Positions 42,831 to 52,026 of a stretch of DNA of 64,000 nt are shown here, piece after piece. A program made the translations under genes and the position numbers. The notes beneath the pieces are model-generated. The model worked only from the letters and a program-made list of their open reading frames with translations, did not search any database and had not been told where the DNA came from. Source of the stretch: Romboutsia_C sp015668195 (lineage in GTDB: Bacteria > Bacillota > Clostridia > Peptostreptococcales > Peptostreptococcaceae); NCBI RefSeq assembly GCF_015668195.1, contig NZ_JADPFC010000002.1:248001-312000 (forward strand), written 5' to 3'. Positions within the stretch are counted from its first letter, which is position 1; each line of letters opens with the position of its first letter.

Positions 42831-44012
42831 CTATTTATAGTGTGGTGTAAGTGGTGTTAACACTTCACAACCATCTTCTGTAACAAGTATCATATCTTCT
42901 ATATTAAATCCACCAAATCCAGATATATAACATGGTGTTTCTATACAAAGTATCATACCAGCTTCTAATTTTCTTTTTTCACTTAGTGATATAAATGGTG
43001 CCTCTGCAGTTTGAGGACCCATACTTATACTATGTCCTAAATGGCCTCTTTCATAGAATTTATATTTTTCTTTTACATAATTAAATCCTATTGAAAATAA
43101 TTCATCAAAACCAAGTCCTGGCTTAACTGAATCTATCATAAGCCTTTGAGCTTCAACTAATCTTTGTTTTAACTCACTAAGTACTGGGTGAGTTTCTCCA
43201 ACTAGCCAACTTCTAGAAAAATCTGTTGTATAAAAGGAAGTATCTCCATTTACCCCCCCGTCGAATTTTACTACGTCTCCATTTTTTATTATTCTATCAG
43301 TTGAGCGACAAAGTCTTCCTGAATTTTCACCTGCACAAAATGATGACCATCCACTTGGGAAGCATATTCCCGATTCCATTACCTTTTTGCAGTATATATC
43401 AAACAGTTCTCTTTCACTTACTCCCTCTTTAACAAACTGACTTGTGTGTAAAAGTGCCTCATCAGCTACTTTAGCTAACTTTCTAAAGTATTCTATTTCA
43501 TCATCTTCTTTAACACTTCTAGCTTCTATAAATAAATTAGAAACATTTACAAAATCCACATTAGGAAGAGCATTTTTTAAAGAATCAAAATATGTTGCTG
43601 ATATAAAATCAAGTTCTATACCTACTTTTTTATCTTCAAGATTTAATTCTTTTATACTTTCAACTACTACATCTAATGAAGTTACAAAAGTTTTATTAGA
43701 TACAACTTCTTTATTAGCTAAAACTTCTTCAAAAGTTTTTCCCCCAACCCATGTACTATATTTTTTAACTATACAGTCCATATAATCAGAAAATGCTTCA
43801 CTTTCAAAATCCATTCCTATAGCTATAGCCCTACTTTCTTCTTTGTTATCTAATACACTTACAGCAAAATGAGCTTGTCTAGATACTGTGTGTTGATGTG
43901 AAGAATAAGCTGTTATATAAGTAAAATTTTCTGGAGAGTTTACTATAACTCCATCAATATTATTTTCTCTTAATAATCTTTTTATCTTTTGAACTTTAGG
44001 TTTCATATTCAC
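42831..44012 (-). CDS. M24 family metallopeptidase (Xaa-Pro aminopeptidase/dipeptidase type)
   Basis: 393 residues. N-terminal creatinase-like domain (about 1-140) with IDGVIVNSPENFTYITAYSS; the catalytic pita-bread domain has VKFDGGVNGDTSFYTTDFSR (two Asp ligands), RGHLGHSISMGPQTAEAP (His) and AGMILCIETPCY (Glu). Metal ligands appear complete. It is transcribed directly after an AbgT-type transporter gene, so it probably cleaves an imported dipeptide or conjugate. A G7 run lies inside the gene (43254-43260). Confidence 0.85.
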   Translation of the reverse strand: MNMKPKVQKIKRLLRENNIDGVIVNSPENFTYITAYSSHQHTVSRQAHFAVSVLDNKEESRAIAIGMDFESEAFSDYMDCIVKKYSTWVGGKTFEEVLANKEVVSNKTFVTSLDVVVESIKELNLEDKKVGIELDFISATYFDSLKNALPNVDFVNVSNLFIEARSVKEDDEIEYFRKLAKVADEALLHTSQFVKEGVSERELFDIYCKKVMESGICFPSGWSSFCAGENSGRLCRSTDRIIKNGDVVKFDGGVNGDTSFYTTDFSRSWLVGETHPVLSELKQRLVEAQRLMIDSVKPGLGFDELFSIGFNYVKEKYKFYERGHLGHSISMGPQTAEAPFISLSEKRKLEAGMILCIETPCYISGFGGFNIEDMILVTEDGCEVLTPLTPHYK

Positions 44013-44028
44013 TATCTCCTAATTTATA

Positions 44029-45582
44029 TTATGCTCCATAAAATAATGGTGATCCTGGTCCTATTGGTAAACCAAACGTATACCAAACTATAAATAATAA
44101 TGTCCATCCTATTAAAAATGCTATTGAGTATGGTAACATTGTTGTTATTAATGTACCAACTCCAGCTTTCTTTTCATACTTTTGACAAAAGGCTACTATA
44201 AGTGCAAAGAATGGCATAAGTGGTGCTATAACATTAGTACATGAATCTCCTATTCTAAACACTAATTGAGTAAGCTCTGGTGATAATCCTATTTGCATAA
44301 ACATAGGAACAAATATTGGAGCCATTAAAACCCATTTAGCAGAGTCAACAGCTATTATTATATTTAAAAGAGCTGTTAAAACTATAAAGCATATTATAAG
44401 TGGTAATCCTACAAACCCTGTATTTTCTAAAAAATGTGCTCCATTAACTGACATTATAGTTCCAAGCTTTGAATAATCAAAGAACTTTATAAATTGTCCT
44501 GCAAAGAATACTAAAACTAAAAATCCTGCTATACTAGTTACACCTTTTATCATTAACTCTATAACATCTTTATCATTTTTTATAACCTTTGCTCCTATTC
44601 CATAGAATATTCCAGGTACCAAAAATAAACATGCCATTATAGGTATAATACTACTCATAAATGGTGAAGTTAATATTGAACCAGTTTCTGGGTCTCTAAG
44701 TACTCCATTTTGAGGAAGTACTAATAATCCTATAAATGCTATATAAACTATTAAAGATAATACTCCCCACTTCATCCCTCTTTTTTCAAGGTCTGTTATA
44801 TCTTCAACTACAGCTTCTTCATTAGACTTATATTCACCAAGTCTTGGCTCTACTATTTTTTCTGTTACAAATGTTCCTACTGCTACTATTAAGAAAGTTG
44901 ATGCTATCATAAAATACCAGTTAGCTGTTGGCTGAACAAAGTATTCTGGATTTATCATATTTGCAGCTTCTGTTGATATACCTGCAAACATTGGGTCATT
45001 AGTACCTATAAGTAAGTTTGCACTCCATCCTCCAGATACTCCCGCAAATGCTGCTGCCATACCTGCTATTGGATGTCTTTTAAAACTCATAAATATTATT
45101 GCTCCTAATGGAACTAATACAACATATCCAGTAGATGATGCTACATTTGACATTATTCCCAAAAATATTATCATAGCTGTAACCATCTTCTTTGGTGTAA
45201 CTTTTGCTACTTTTCTTAAAGCTGCTGATAAAAATCCTGTTCCTTCTGCTACTCCAACACATAGTATTATTACAAATACTGGCCCTAGCGCAAAGAAGCT
45301 AGTAAAGTTTGATACTATAGAAGTAAACATATATCTAATTCCATCTGGTGATAGTAAGCTTTCTGCCACAACTTGAGTCTCAACTATAGCTCCAGTTGCT
45401 TGGTCATAAGCATCATAACTTACAGAAAGACCCATACTACTTGCTATAGCTGATCCTAATATTACAACTGCTGTTAATATTATAAATATTGTGGCTGGAT
45501 GAGGTAGAGAATTACCTACTCTTTCTACTGTGTCTAAAGATCTTAAAAGAAAGCTCTTTTTTGCCTTTGCCTTAATTTCCAT
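44029..45582 (-). CDS. AbgT family transporter
   Basis: 517 residues with about 11-12 membrane segments. Family motifs: NSLPHPATIFIILTAVVILG at the N-terminus, AGVSGGWSANLLIGTNDPMF near 190 and FRIGDSCTNVIAPLMPFFAL near 445. AbgT proteins import p-aminobenzoyl-glutamate or export sulfonamides in characterised cases. Here the gene is next to an M24 peptidase and a C-S lyase, so a peptide or amino-acid conjugate is a more likely cargo (inference). About 150 bp separate it from the aminotransferase gene. Confidence 0.9.
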   Translation of the reverse strand: MEIKAKAKKSFLLRSLDTVERVGNSLPHPATIFIILTAVVILGSAIASSMGLSVSYDAYDQATGAIVETQVVAESLLSPDGIRYMFTSIVSNFTSFFALGPVFVIILCVGVAEGTGFLSAALRKVAKVTPKKMVTAMIIFLGIMSNVASSTGYVVLVPLGAIIFMSFKRHPIAGMAAAFAGVSGGWSANLLIGTNDPMFAGISTEAANMINPEYFVQPTANWYFMIASTFLIVAVGTFVTEKIVEPRLGEYKSNEEAVVEDITDLEKRGMKWGVLSLIVYIAFIGLLVLPQNGVLRDPETGSILTSPFMSSIIPIMACLFLVPGIFYGIGAKVIKNDKDVIELMIKGVTSIAGFLVLVFFAGQFIKFFDYSKLGTIMSVNGAHFLENTGFVGLPLIICFIVLTALLNIIIAVDSAKWVLMAPIFVPMFMQIGLSPELTQLVFRIGDSCTNVIAPLMPFFALIVAFCQKYEKKAGVGTLITTMLPYSIAFLIGWTLLFIVWYTFGLPIGPGSPLFYGA

Positions 45583-45754
45583 AATAAACCCCCGTATTAT
45601 AAAATTTTATTTAAATAATTTATAAAACCCTTTTCCTTTTGAACAAAGTAAATCTTAATAATTTAAATACTTGTTAATAATATAAAATCATTAATTCTTA
45701 AACATTTTTTCAAGAGATTATAACTAAACTAGCTATAATCTCTTATTTAAAAAT

Positions 45755-46942
45755 TTATATCTTCCCTAAGTTTTTCTTATCTACTGCTTCTTTTAGTTGA
45801 TTCATAGCTTTTTCTAATAACTTTCTAGAGCAAGCTACGTTTAATCTCATATAACCTTCTCCACCTATTCCAAAACTTCTTCCATCATTTAGCCCAAGTC
45901 TAGCTTCATTTATAAAGAAGTCAACTAATTTATCTCCTTCTAACCCTAAATCCTTACAGTCTAACCACATTAAATATGTACAATCTGGAGTGTTTGGCTT
46001 TATTTGTGGTATATGTTCTTTACAGAAGTTATTTATATACTCAACATTACCTTCTAAGTAAGTTAATAATTGCTCTAACCATTCTTCACCATGAGCATAA
46101 GCTGCCATATTTGCCACTACACTAAATGCATTATTTCTCTTAGAATCTAACTTTCCTTGTACATCTTCATATATTTTTTTCATTTCTAAATTAGGGAACA
46201 CTGTAGTTGATACTTGAAGTCCTGCTAAATTAAAAGTTTTTGTAGCTGATATACAAGTTATAGTATTTTTAGCAAATTCCTCATTTATAGATGCCATTGG
46301 TATATGCTTATTGTTAAATAATATTAAGTCTGAATGTATTTCATCAGATATAACCATAACATTATTTTCTAAACATAAATTACCAAGTCTAGTCAACTCT
46401 TCCCTACTCCAAACTCTACCAACTGGATTATGAGGATTGCAAACTATTAAAAACTTAGCCCCATCTTTAAGCTTTTTTTCTAAGTCTTCAAAGTCCATTT
46501 GATAATCTCCATCTACTAACTTTAGGGGATTATATACTAATTCCCCTCCCCAATCTTTAACAGCTGTAAAGAATTCAGAATATACTGGTGGTTGAACTAT
46601 AACCTTATCACCTTCATTTAAAAACTCCCTCATAAAATGACACATCATTGGCATTACTCCCGTAGCATGTGCCATATAATTTGTATCAACATCCCAATTA
46701 TTTCTCTTTAATTGCCACTCTCTTACTAATTCAAAGTATCTTTCTGGTCTTGATACATATCCAAACATCCCCTGATTAGCTCTACCTATCATTGCATCTA
46801 TTATAGGCTGTGCTGTTTTTAGATCCATATCGGCAATCCAAAGAGGTATTATATCATCTCTCCCAAATTTATTTTTAGCCTCATCATACTTTGCCGAAAA
46901 ATTGTTACTTCTGTCCATTACTTCATCGAAATTATATATCAT
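45755..46942 (-). CDS. MalY/PatB family PLP-dependent C-S lyase (cystathionine beta-lyase type)
   Basis: 395 residues, fold type I PLP enzyme. The N-terminal IPLWIADMDLKTAQPIIDA is the MalY/PatB signature; the cofactor region has FLIVCNPHNPVGRVW, MVISDEIHSDLIL (Asp) and CISATKTFNLAGLQ with the Schiff-base Lys near 235. Such enzymes split cystathionine, cysteine conjugates or cystine, giving pyruvate, ammonia and a thiol. It lies 21 bp after the rhodanese-reductase gene, so both are likely co-transcribed. Confidence 0.9.
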   Translation of the reverse strand: MIYNFDEVMDRSNNFSAKYDEAKNKFGRDDIIPLWIADMDLKTAQPIIDAMIGRANQGMFGYVSRPERYFELVREWQLKRNNWDVDTNYMAHATGVMPMMCHFMREFLNEGDKVIVQPPVYSEFFTAVKDWGGELVYNPLKLVDGDYQMDFEDLEKKLKDGAKFLIVCNPHNPVGRVWSREELTRLGNLCLENNVMVISDEIHSDLILFNNKHIPMASINEEFAKNTITCISATKTFNLAGLQVSTTVFPNLEMKKIYEDVQGKLDSKRNNAFSVVANMAAYAHGEEWLEQLLTYLEGNVEYINNFCKEHIPQIKPNTPDCTYLMWLDCKDLGLEGDKLVDFFINEARLGLNDGRSFGIGGEGYMRLNVACSRKLLEKAMNQLKEAVDKKNLGKI

Positions 46943-46963
46943 ATTACTCCTCCAAATTGTCCC

Positions 46964-48673
46964 CTAATTAAAATTATATTGTGTAACTATAGGCTTTCTA
47001 TTTTTAGTCTTATCATTAAAATATTCATATAAGCATATTCCTAAAAAACTTCCAGCTATATTATATATATTTTCAAATCCTAATTGCTTAAGTGCTAATA
47101 CTGCATTATAACTTCTTTGTGCACTTCTACAGTGTACATATAATGTTTTATCTTTTGGTATTTCATCTAATCTATCTCTTAATTGACTTAAAGGTATGTT
47201 TTTAGCTCCTACTACATGACCTAATTCAAATTCATTTTCTTCTCTAACATCTATTATATATTCCCCCTTTTCTACTAACTCTCTAACCTTTGTAACAGGT
47301 ACTTGCTTAAATGTATTGTTAAGTAAATTTGATGCTACATACCCAGCATGGTTTACTACATCCTTTGCAGTTGAAAATGTTGGTGCATAGCATAGCTCTA
47401 AATCTTTTAAATCTTCTACAGTTCCACCAAATTTTATAAGAGTTGCTATAACATCTACTCTTTTGTCTACACTTCCTTTACCTATAGCTTGTGCTCCTAG
47501 TATTTTTCCTGTTGGTACTTCAAATATTAATTTAAAGTGCATTGGGCTTGCTCCTGGCATTAATCCAACTTTATCTGAAGGTATAATCCTTGCAACTTCA
47601 TAGTCTATATTAATGTCTAATTCTTTTATCATATTTTCATTAAGACCAGTAGATGCTCCATTTAAATCAAATACTTTTATAACTGAAGAACCTATAAATC
47701 CAGTATTTCTAACTTGAATATTGTTTATATGATCTGCAACAGCTCTTGCTTGTTTTTGAGCAGGCCCTGCAAGTGGTAATCTAGTTTTTTTGTGAGTTAA
47801 AGCATTATATACTTCTATTGCATCCCCTACTGCATATATGTCTTTATCATTTGTACAATAATTATGATCTACCTTTATAGCTCCAGATTCACCTATATCT
47901 AATTCTGCTTTTTTAGCTAGCTTAATATCAGGAGTAACCCCTATAGCCATAATAACTACATCTGATTTTATTTTTCTTCCTGAATCTAGTATAGTATGTC
48001 CATCTTCAAATGCTACGACCTTATCTTCTAATATTAAATTAACCCCTTTATCATCTAACTCTTTATGAAGTATTTGTACCATATCATAATCAAATGGCTT
48101 CATTATTTGCTTAGATGCTTCTATTAATGTTACATCATATCCAGCTTCCCTAAGATTTTCAGTAACTTCAACTCCTACAAATCCTCCACCTATTACAGTT
48201 ACCTTGTTTTCAGGTGACTTATTAGTAAAATATTTTAATTTTGCTATATCAACAACATTTCTAACTGTAAATACATTTATATTTTCAATTCCAGGTATAT
48301 TAGGTACTATTGGCTTTGCACCAGGAGATAATATTAACTTATCGTAGCTTTCTTCGTACTCTTTATTACTTATTAAATCCTTAACTTTAATTTTTTTATT
48401 TCTTCTATCTATATCTATAACTTCATTATTTATTCTTGCATCTATTCTATATTGATTAAAAAATTTTTCTGGTTGCATAAGAACTAAAGACTCTGCATCT
48501 TCTATAACATCACTTAAATGATATGGCAAACAACAATTTGAGAAAGATACATGTGGACCTTTTTCAAACATTATTATTCTATCATTTTCATTAAGTCTTC
48601 TAAGCCTAGCTGCAGCTGAAGCTCCACCTGCAACTCCACCTACTATTAAAATTTTCCTACTCAATTTCTTCAC
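46964..48673 (-). CDS. CoA-disulfide/persulfide reductase with C-terminal rhodanese domain
   Basis: 569 residues. Pyridine nucleotide-disulfide oxidoreductase part: FAD motif KILIVGGVAGGASAAARLRR, single active-site Cys in VSFSNCCLPYHL near residue 44, NAD motif VTVIGGGFVGVEVTENLREA, and YAVGDAIEV. From about residue 455 a rhodanese domain follows with YIIDVREENEFELGHVVGA and the active loop LYVHCRSAQRSYN. Known relatives reduce CoA disulfide, CoA persulfide or polysulfide with NADH. The fusion and the C-S lyase neighbour point to sulfane-sulfur handling. Confidence 0.9.
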   Translation of the reverse strand: MKKLSRKILIVGGVAGGASAAARLRRLNENDRIIMFEKGPHVSFSNCCLPYHLSDVIEDAESLVLMQPEKFFNQYRIDARINNEVIDIDRRNKKIKVKDLISNKEYEESYDKLILSPGAKPIVPNIPGIENINVFTVRNVVDIAKLKYFTNKSPENKVTVIGGGFVGVEVTENLREAGYDVTLIEASKQIMKPFDYDMVQILHKELDDKGVNLILEDKVVAFEDGHTILDSGRKIKSDVVIMAIGVTPDIKLAKKAELDIGESGAIKVDHNYCTNDKDIYAVGDAIEVYNALTHKKTRLPLAGPAQKQARAVADHINNIQVRNTGFIGSSVIKVFDLNGASTGLNENMIKELDINIDYEVARIIPSDKVGLMPGASPMHFKLIFEVPTGKILGAQAIGKGSVDKRVDVIATLIKFGGTVEDLKDLELCYAPTFSTAKDVVNHAGYVASNLLNNTFKQVPVTKVRELVEKGEYIIDVREENEFELGHVVGAKNIPLSQLRDRLDEIPKDKTLYVHCRSAQRSYNAVLALKQLGFENIYNIAGSFLGICLYEYFNDKTKNRKPIVTQYNFN

Positions 48674-48774
48674 CTCAGTTTAATATATTTTATAATACTA
48701 ATTACTCGTTAATTTTATATCAAATCTATATTTAAATATTAACATAGTTTTTATATCATTTTATATAAGTATTT

Positions 48775-48789
48775 GTTATATATGATAAC
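48775..48789. promoter_or_regulatory. LysR-type operator candidate
   Basis: An inverted repeat GTTAT-N5-ATAAC with the T-N11-A spacing of LysR boxes, in the 187-bp region between the divergent lysR gene and the reductase/C-S lyase genes. A second GTTATATAA half-site follows at about 48794. Confidence 0.5.
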
Positions 48790-48860
48790 GTTTTGTTATA
48801 TAATGTAATTATTGTAGGAATTAAATATCATTTATTTGAAAAATTTTTAGGAGAGTGTTT

Positions 48861-49754
48861 ATGAATCTTATACATTTACGTTCGTTTTACAATACTGTTA
48901 AATATAAAAGTATATCTAAAGCTGCTAAGAAGCTTCATTTAAGTCAACCTGGTCTTAGTATGCAAATCCAAAGTCTTGAGAATACTCTTGGAGTATGTCT
49001 ATTAAATAGGGGGCGTAGGGGTGTTGAACTTACTGAAGAAGGTAAAATAGTTTATGATTATGCGGATGCTATATTAGCACTTGAAGATAATATACATCTT
49101 TCTTTAAAAAAGCTTGAAGAAAGAAATACTGATTTAAATATAGGTTCATGCAGAAGTATGGGGGATTACGCCCTTCCTTGTACTTTATATACTTTTAAAC
49201 AAATATACAGTGATATAAATATATCCATGCATATAGATAGTACTTTTTCAATTATAAAAAAAATACAAGATATGACCCTAAACTTAGGAATAATTCAAGA
49301 ATCCTCTGTTCCTAATGATTTAGAGTGTGTATCTATACTTTCTGATGAACTTGTTTTAGTTGCAAGTCCAGATTCTAATTATAATAAAATATCTATAGAT
49401 GATATTTATAATATACCAATAGTAATGAGAGAAGATTCATCTGCCACTAGGCTTAACTTAGAAAATATACTTAGAAAAAATGGCGTTGATGTTGATAAAC
49501 TAAATATAATATTTTCATTTAATTCCCCTGAAGCAATAAAACAATCTGTAGTTTCTGGTAGGGGGCTTTCTTTTGTTCCTAAAATTACAATTAGACAAGA
49601 ACTTAGAAATCAAACTCTAAAGAAAGTTGATGTAAAAGGATTAGATACTAAATTTAGTTATTATATATCTTATAGAAAGAATTATAAATTTAGTAAATCA
49701 GAAGAGATTTTTATGAAATTTATAACATCTAAATCTAGATGTTTTTGTTATTAA
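48861..49754 (+). CDS. LysR-type transcriptional regulator
   Basis: 297 residues from the ATG at 48861; TAGGAGA precedes it with normal spacing, so the GTG six bases earlier is rejected. The N-terminal helix-turn-helix is HLRSFYNTVKYKSISKAAKK followed by LHLSQPGLSMQIQSLENTLG; the rest is a periplasmic-binding-protein-like effector domain. It is divergent from the reductase/C-S lyase/AbgT/M24 genes and is their likely regulator. Confidence 0.92.
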   Translation: MNLIHLRSFYNTVKYKSISKAAKKLHLSQPGLSMQIQSLENTLGVCLLNRGRRGVELTEEGKIVYDYADAILALEDNIHLSLKKLEERNTDLNIGSCRSMGDYALPCTLYTFKQIYSDINISMHIDSTFSIIKKIQDMTLNLGIIQESSVPNDLECVSILSDELVLVASPDSNYNKISIDDIYNIPIVMREDSSATRLNLENILRKNGVDVDKLNIIFSFNSPEAIKQSVVSGRGLSFVPKITIRQELRNQTLKKVDVKGLDTKFSYYISYRKNYKFSKSEEIFMKFITSKSRCFCY

Positions 49755-49760
49755 TAGAAA

Positions 49761-49806
49761 AATAAGTGCCTTATACTAACTTTAAAAGTTGTTTAAGGCA
49801 CCTATT
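49761..49806. terminator. terminator between lysR and dacF-like gene
   Basis: A 13-bp stem with one mismatch (49761-49773 with 49794-49806) and a 20-nt loop, T-rich ends on both strands, between convergent genes. Confidence 0.75.
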
Positions 49807-49808
49807 TT

Positions 49809-50957
49809 TTAAAACATATTTTCTATAACTCTTTGTAGCATTTTTATATATCCAGCTTTATTTATATCTTTAGTGTTTACTAAGTCCACTTTCCCTATAG
49901 ACTTTTTATTTTGATATATTTCCATCTGTCCAAGTACACTTCCCTTTTTGATAGGAAGCTTTAGATTTTCATTTAGCTTAACTTTTCTTTCAAACTTTTT
50001 ATTTCCACCCTTTTTAATTAAAAGACTTAAATCATCTTTTGCAACTAACTCTATATTTTCATCTTCAGCTTTATCTATCTTCATGTTTGCTATTTTATCA
50101 TCTTTTGTACAAAGTTTAACGCTTTCATAATTTGCAAATCCATAGTTTAGTAAGTTAGAAGAATCCTTAAATCTTTCTGGTGAAGTTTCTGCACCTAATG
50201 TTACTGCTATTAAATGAGTATCTCCTCTTTTAGCTGATGCAGATAAACAATATTTTGCTTGTTGTGTAAATCCTGTTTTAACACCTGTTGTACCTTGATA
50301 GTGTTTTACCATCTTATTAGTATTAGCAAGTCCTACTTCTACCTTTTTCTTTCCTACTACAACCTTGTCCATCCAAGTTGTAAGGTATTTACTTATACCT
50401 TCATGCTTTAATAGTTCTCTAGACATTAAAGCTATATCATAAGCAGTAGTGTAGTGATTATCAACTGGAAGTCCGTTAGTGTTTACAAAATTAGTATCCT
50501 TCATACCTAATTCTTTAGCTTTTTGATTCATCATATCTACAAAGCCTTCTACACTTCCTCCAATATGTTCTCCCATAGCTACACAAGCGTCATTTGCTGA
50601 TGCTACTGCTATACCTTTTATTAATGTATCTACATCTTGTACTTCTCCAGCCTCTAAGAATATCTGACTTCCACCCATACTAGATGCATTTTCACTTATT
50701 TGTACTTCATCTGTTAATTTTAGCTTGCCACTATCTAATGCTTCCATACATAAAAGCATAGTCATTACTTTTGTAACACTAGCTGGTGGCAACTTTTCAT
50801 GTGCTTGTTTTTCATATAAAACTTTTCCACTACCTACATCCATAAGTACTGCAGATTTTGATGATATATTTATGTTTCCTGTATCATTTGCAAAACTTGT
50901 ATTAATAGGTATAATAGCCATTATAAATGCAACTAATATACTAGCTAGCTTTTTCAT
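49809..50957 (-). CDS. D-alanyl-D-alanine carboxypeptidase (DacF/PBP5 type)
   Basis: 382 residues from the ATG at 50955-50957 (ribosome site AGAGGTG). A signal peptide (residues 1-25) precedes the penicillin-binding domain with the three active-site motifs: PPASVTKVM (SxxK, near 60), SANDACVAM (SxN) and TGVKTGFTQQ (KTG). A C-terminal beta domain from about 280 and an amphipathic end (YIKMLQRVIENMF) match PBP5-type enzymes that anchor by the C-terminus. It trims the D-Ala from peptidoglycan stem peptides; in spore formers this group often acts during sporulation. Confidence 0.93.
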   Translation of the reverse strand: MKKLASILVAFIMAIIPINTSFANDTGNINISSKSAVLMDVGSGKVLYEKQAHEKLPPASVTKVMTMLLCMEALDSGKLKLTDEVQISENASSMGGSQIFLEAGEVQDVDTLIKGIAVASANDACVAMGEHIGGSVEGFVDMMNQKAKELGMKDTNFVNTNGLPVDNHYTTAYDIALMSRELLKHEGISKYLTTWMDKVVVGKKKVEVGLANTNKMVKHYQGTTGVKTGFTQQAKYCLSASAKRGDTHLIAVTLGAETSPERFKDSSNLLNYGFANYESVKLCTKDDKIANMKIDKAEDENIELVAKDDLSLLIKKGGNKKFERKVKLNENLKLPIKKGSVLGQMEIYQNKKSIGKVDLVNTKDINKAGYIKMLQRVIENMF

Positions 50958-50985
50958 ATTATACACCTCTTATGCTTAAGTTATG

Positions 50986-51177
50986 TTAATTTTGATTATT
51001 TAATTTGTTAGAAAAATACGTCTTATGCTCTTCTACTCTTTTTAAATGATTAGCTAAAACTTCATTTACATGTGCATGTTCTATTATTTCAAATGCATCA
51101 TCATAAGTCATCCCGTAATCAGCTGCAACTTCCATTCTTAATTGCTTTAGAGCTTTTTTTGCATTTTGCTTACTCAT
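50986..51177 (-). CDS. short SASP-like spore protein
   Basis: 63 residues with a strong ribosome site (AGGAGGTA). The first half, KQNAKKALKQLRMEVAADYG, closely matches the N-terminal core of alpha/beta SASPs such as the one at 39556 of this window. The second half lacks the second conserved SASP segment (GG-x-M-T/V) and is charged. It is probably a derived or truncated SASP-type protein, or a paralogue with another use. Confidence 0.65.
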   Translation of the reverse strand: MSKQNAKKALKQLRMEVAADYGMTYDDAFEIIEHAHVNEVLANHLKRVEEHKTYFSNKLNNQN

Positions 51178-51272
51178 ATTTTACCTCCTATTAGTAAATT
51201 TCTATATGTTTTTATCTTTTACTAATATAAGGTATTTATGATTGTTATTTTTTGTAATGTATTTAAAAAATA

Positions 51273-51302
51273 AAAAAGGACTTAATTTTAAGCCCTTTTT
51301 TA
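51273..51302 (-). terminator. terminator of the DUF503 gene
   Basis: A stem of about 11 bp with one mismatch (AAAAAGGACTT against AAGCCCTTTTT) with T-rich ends; the DUF503 stop codon abuts the stem. Confidence 0.7.
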
Positions 51303-51587
51303 GTAATTTATTATTTCTTCTTCTATTTCAAATATTACTGCATCAGTGTTGTCTTCTATAAAGTTTATTATTTTTTCTTTTATTGAATCACACATACTAA
51401 ATTCTAAACTTATACTACATATTCCTATTGATATTATCTGATGAACATCTTGATTATCTACTTCTATAATAGATACATTAAAATTATTTTGTAGTTTTTT
51501 TATTATACTTTTTACTATCATTCTTTTTTCTTTAAGAGAATGAACCCAATTTGCTCTTAAACTTATTTTTAAGACTAGTATCTTCAT
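51300..51587 (-). CDS. DUF503 family protein (YlxP-like)
   Basis: 95 residues. The start MKILVLKISLRANWVHSLKE followed by KRMIVKSIIKKLQNNFNVSI is the DUF503/YlxP signature. The family is widespread in Gram-positives, often next to ribosome-maturation genes, with a proposed but unproven RNA-related function. Here it lies after ylbF and rnj on the same strand. Confidence 0.85.
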   Translation of the reverse strand: MKILVLKISLRANWVHSLKEKRMIVKSIIKKLQNNFNVSIIEVDNQDVHQIISIGICSISLEFSMCDSIKEKIINFIEDNTDAVIFEIEEEIINY

Positions 51588-51634
51588 ACATTATTTTCTC
51601 CTTAGTGAGTCTATGAAATTTATTAATAGTATTT

Positions 51635-51970
51635 CTATTTATAATCCTTTTCAACACTTTTAGCAAGTATTTTATTTATATCATCCATCATAGATTTAAA
51701 TTTTTGCTCACTATTTAAATAGTTATATAATTTTTTATTATTAGATACTTTTTTACCTATAGATTCTAGTTTCATAACAACTTTTTTATCTACCTCTTGG
51801 TTTCTTAGTACATATCCTTGTGCTTTAATTTGAATATCTTGATACTCCTTTAAAAGCTTTTCACAAGATTTATCTTTTTTTACTTCATTCATATTTTTTC
51901 TAAAGTCTTTATATTCCTTACTATTTCTTATTTCATTTGCTAGTTTCATAGCACTATCTTTTACTGACAT
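51635..51970 (-). CDS. YlbF family regulator
   Basis: 111 residues, entirely helical: AMKLANEIRNSKEYKDFRKN, CEKLLKEYQDIQIKAQGYVL and EQKFKSMMDDINKIL. This is the YlbF/YmcA helical-hairpin family. In Bacillus, YlbF with YmcA and YaaT forms a complex that steers RNase Y; the neighbouring RNase J gene fits a role in RNA turnover, but the functional link here is an inference. A terminator separates it from rnj, so it should have its own promoter. Confidence 0.8.
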   Translation of the reverse strand: MSVKDSAMKLANEIRNSKEYKDFRKNMNEVKKDKSCEKLLKEYQDIQIKAQGYVLRNQEVDKKVVMKLESIGKKVSNNKKLYNYLNSEQKFKSMMDDINKILAKSVEKDYK

Positions 51971-51987
51971 AGTTTCCCCCCATAAAA

Positions 51988-52021
51988 AAAGATTGAATAT
52001 AATAAATTATATTCAATCTTT
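51988..52021 (-). terminator. terminator of rnj
   Basis: A 14-bp perfect stem (51988-52001 with 52008-52021) and 6-nt loop with a T-rich minus-strand tail. It lies between the rnj stop codon and the ylbF start. Confidence 0.9.
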
Positions 52022-52026
52022 TATAA

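Noticed and set aside
43254..43260. G7 run in the M24 peptidase gene as a phase-variation site
   Set aside because: It encodes the conserved Gly-Gly of the first metal motif; the length is below that usually needed for frequent slippage and selection explains it.
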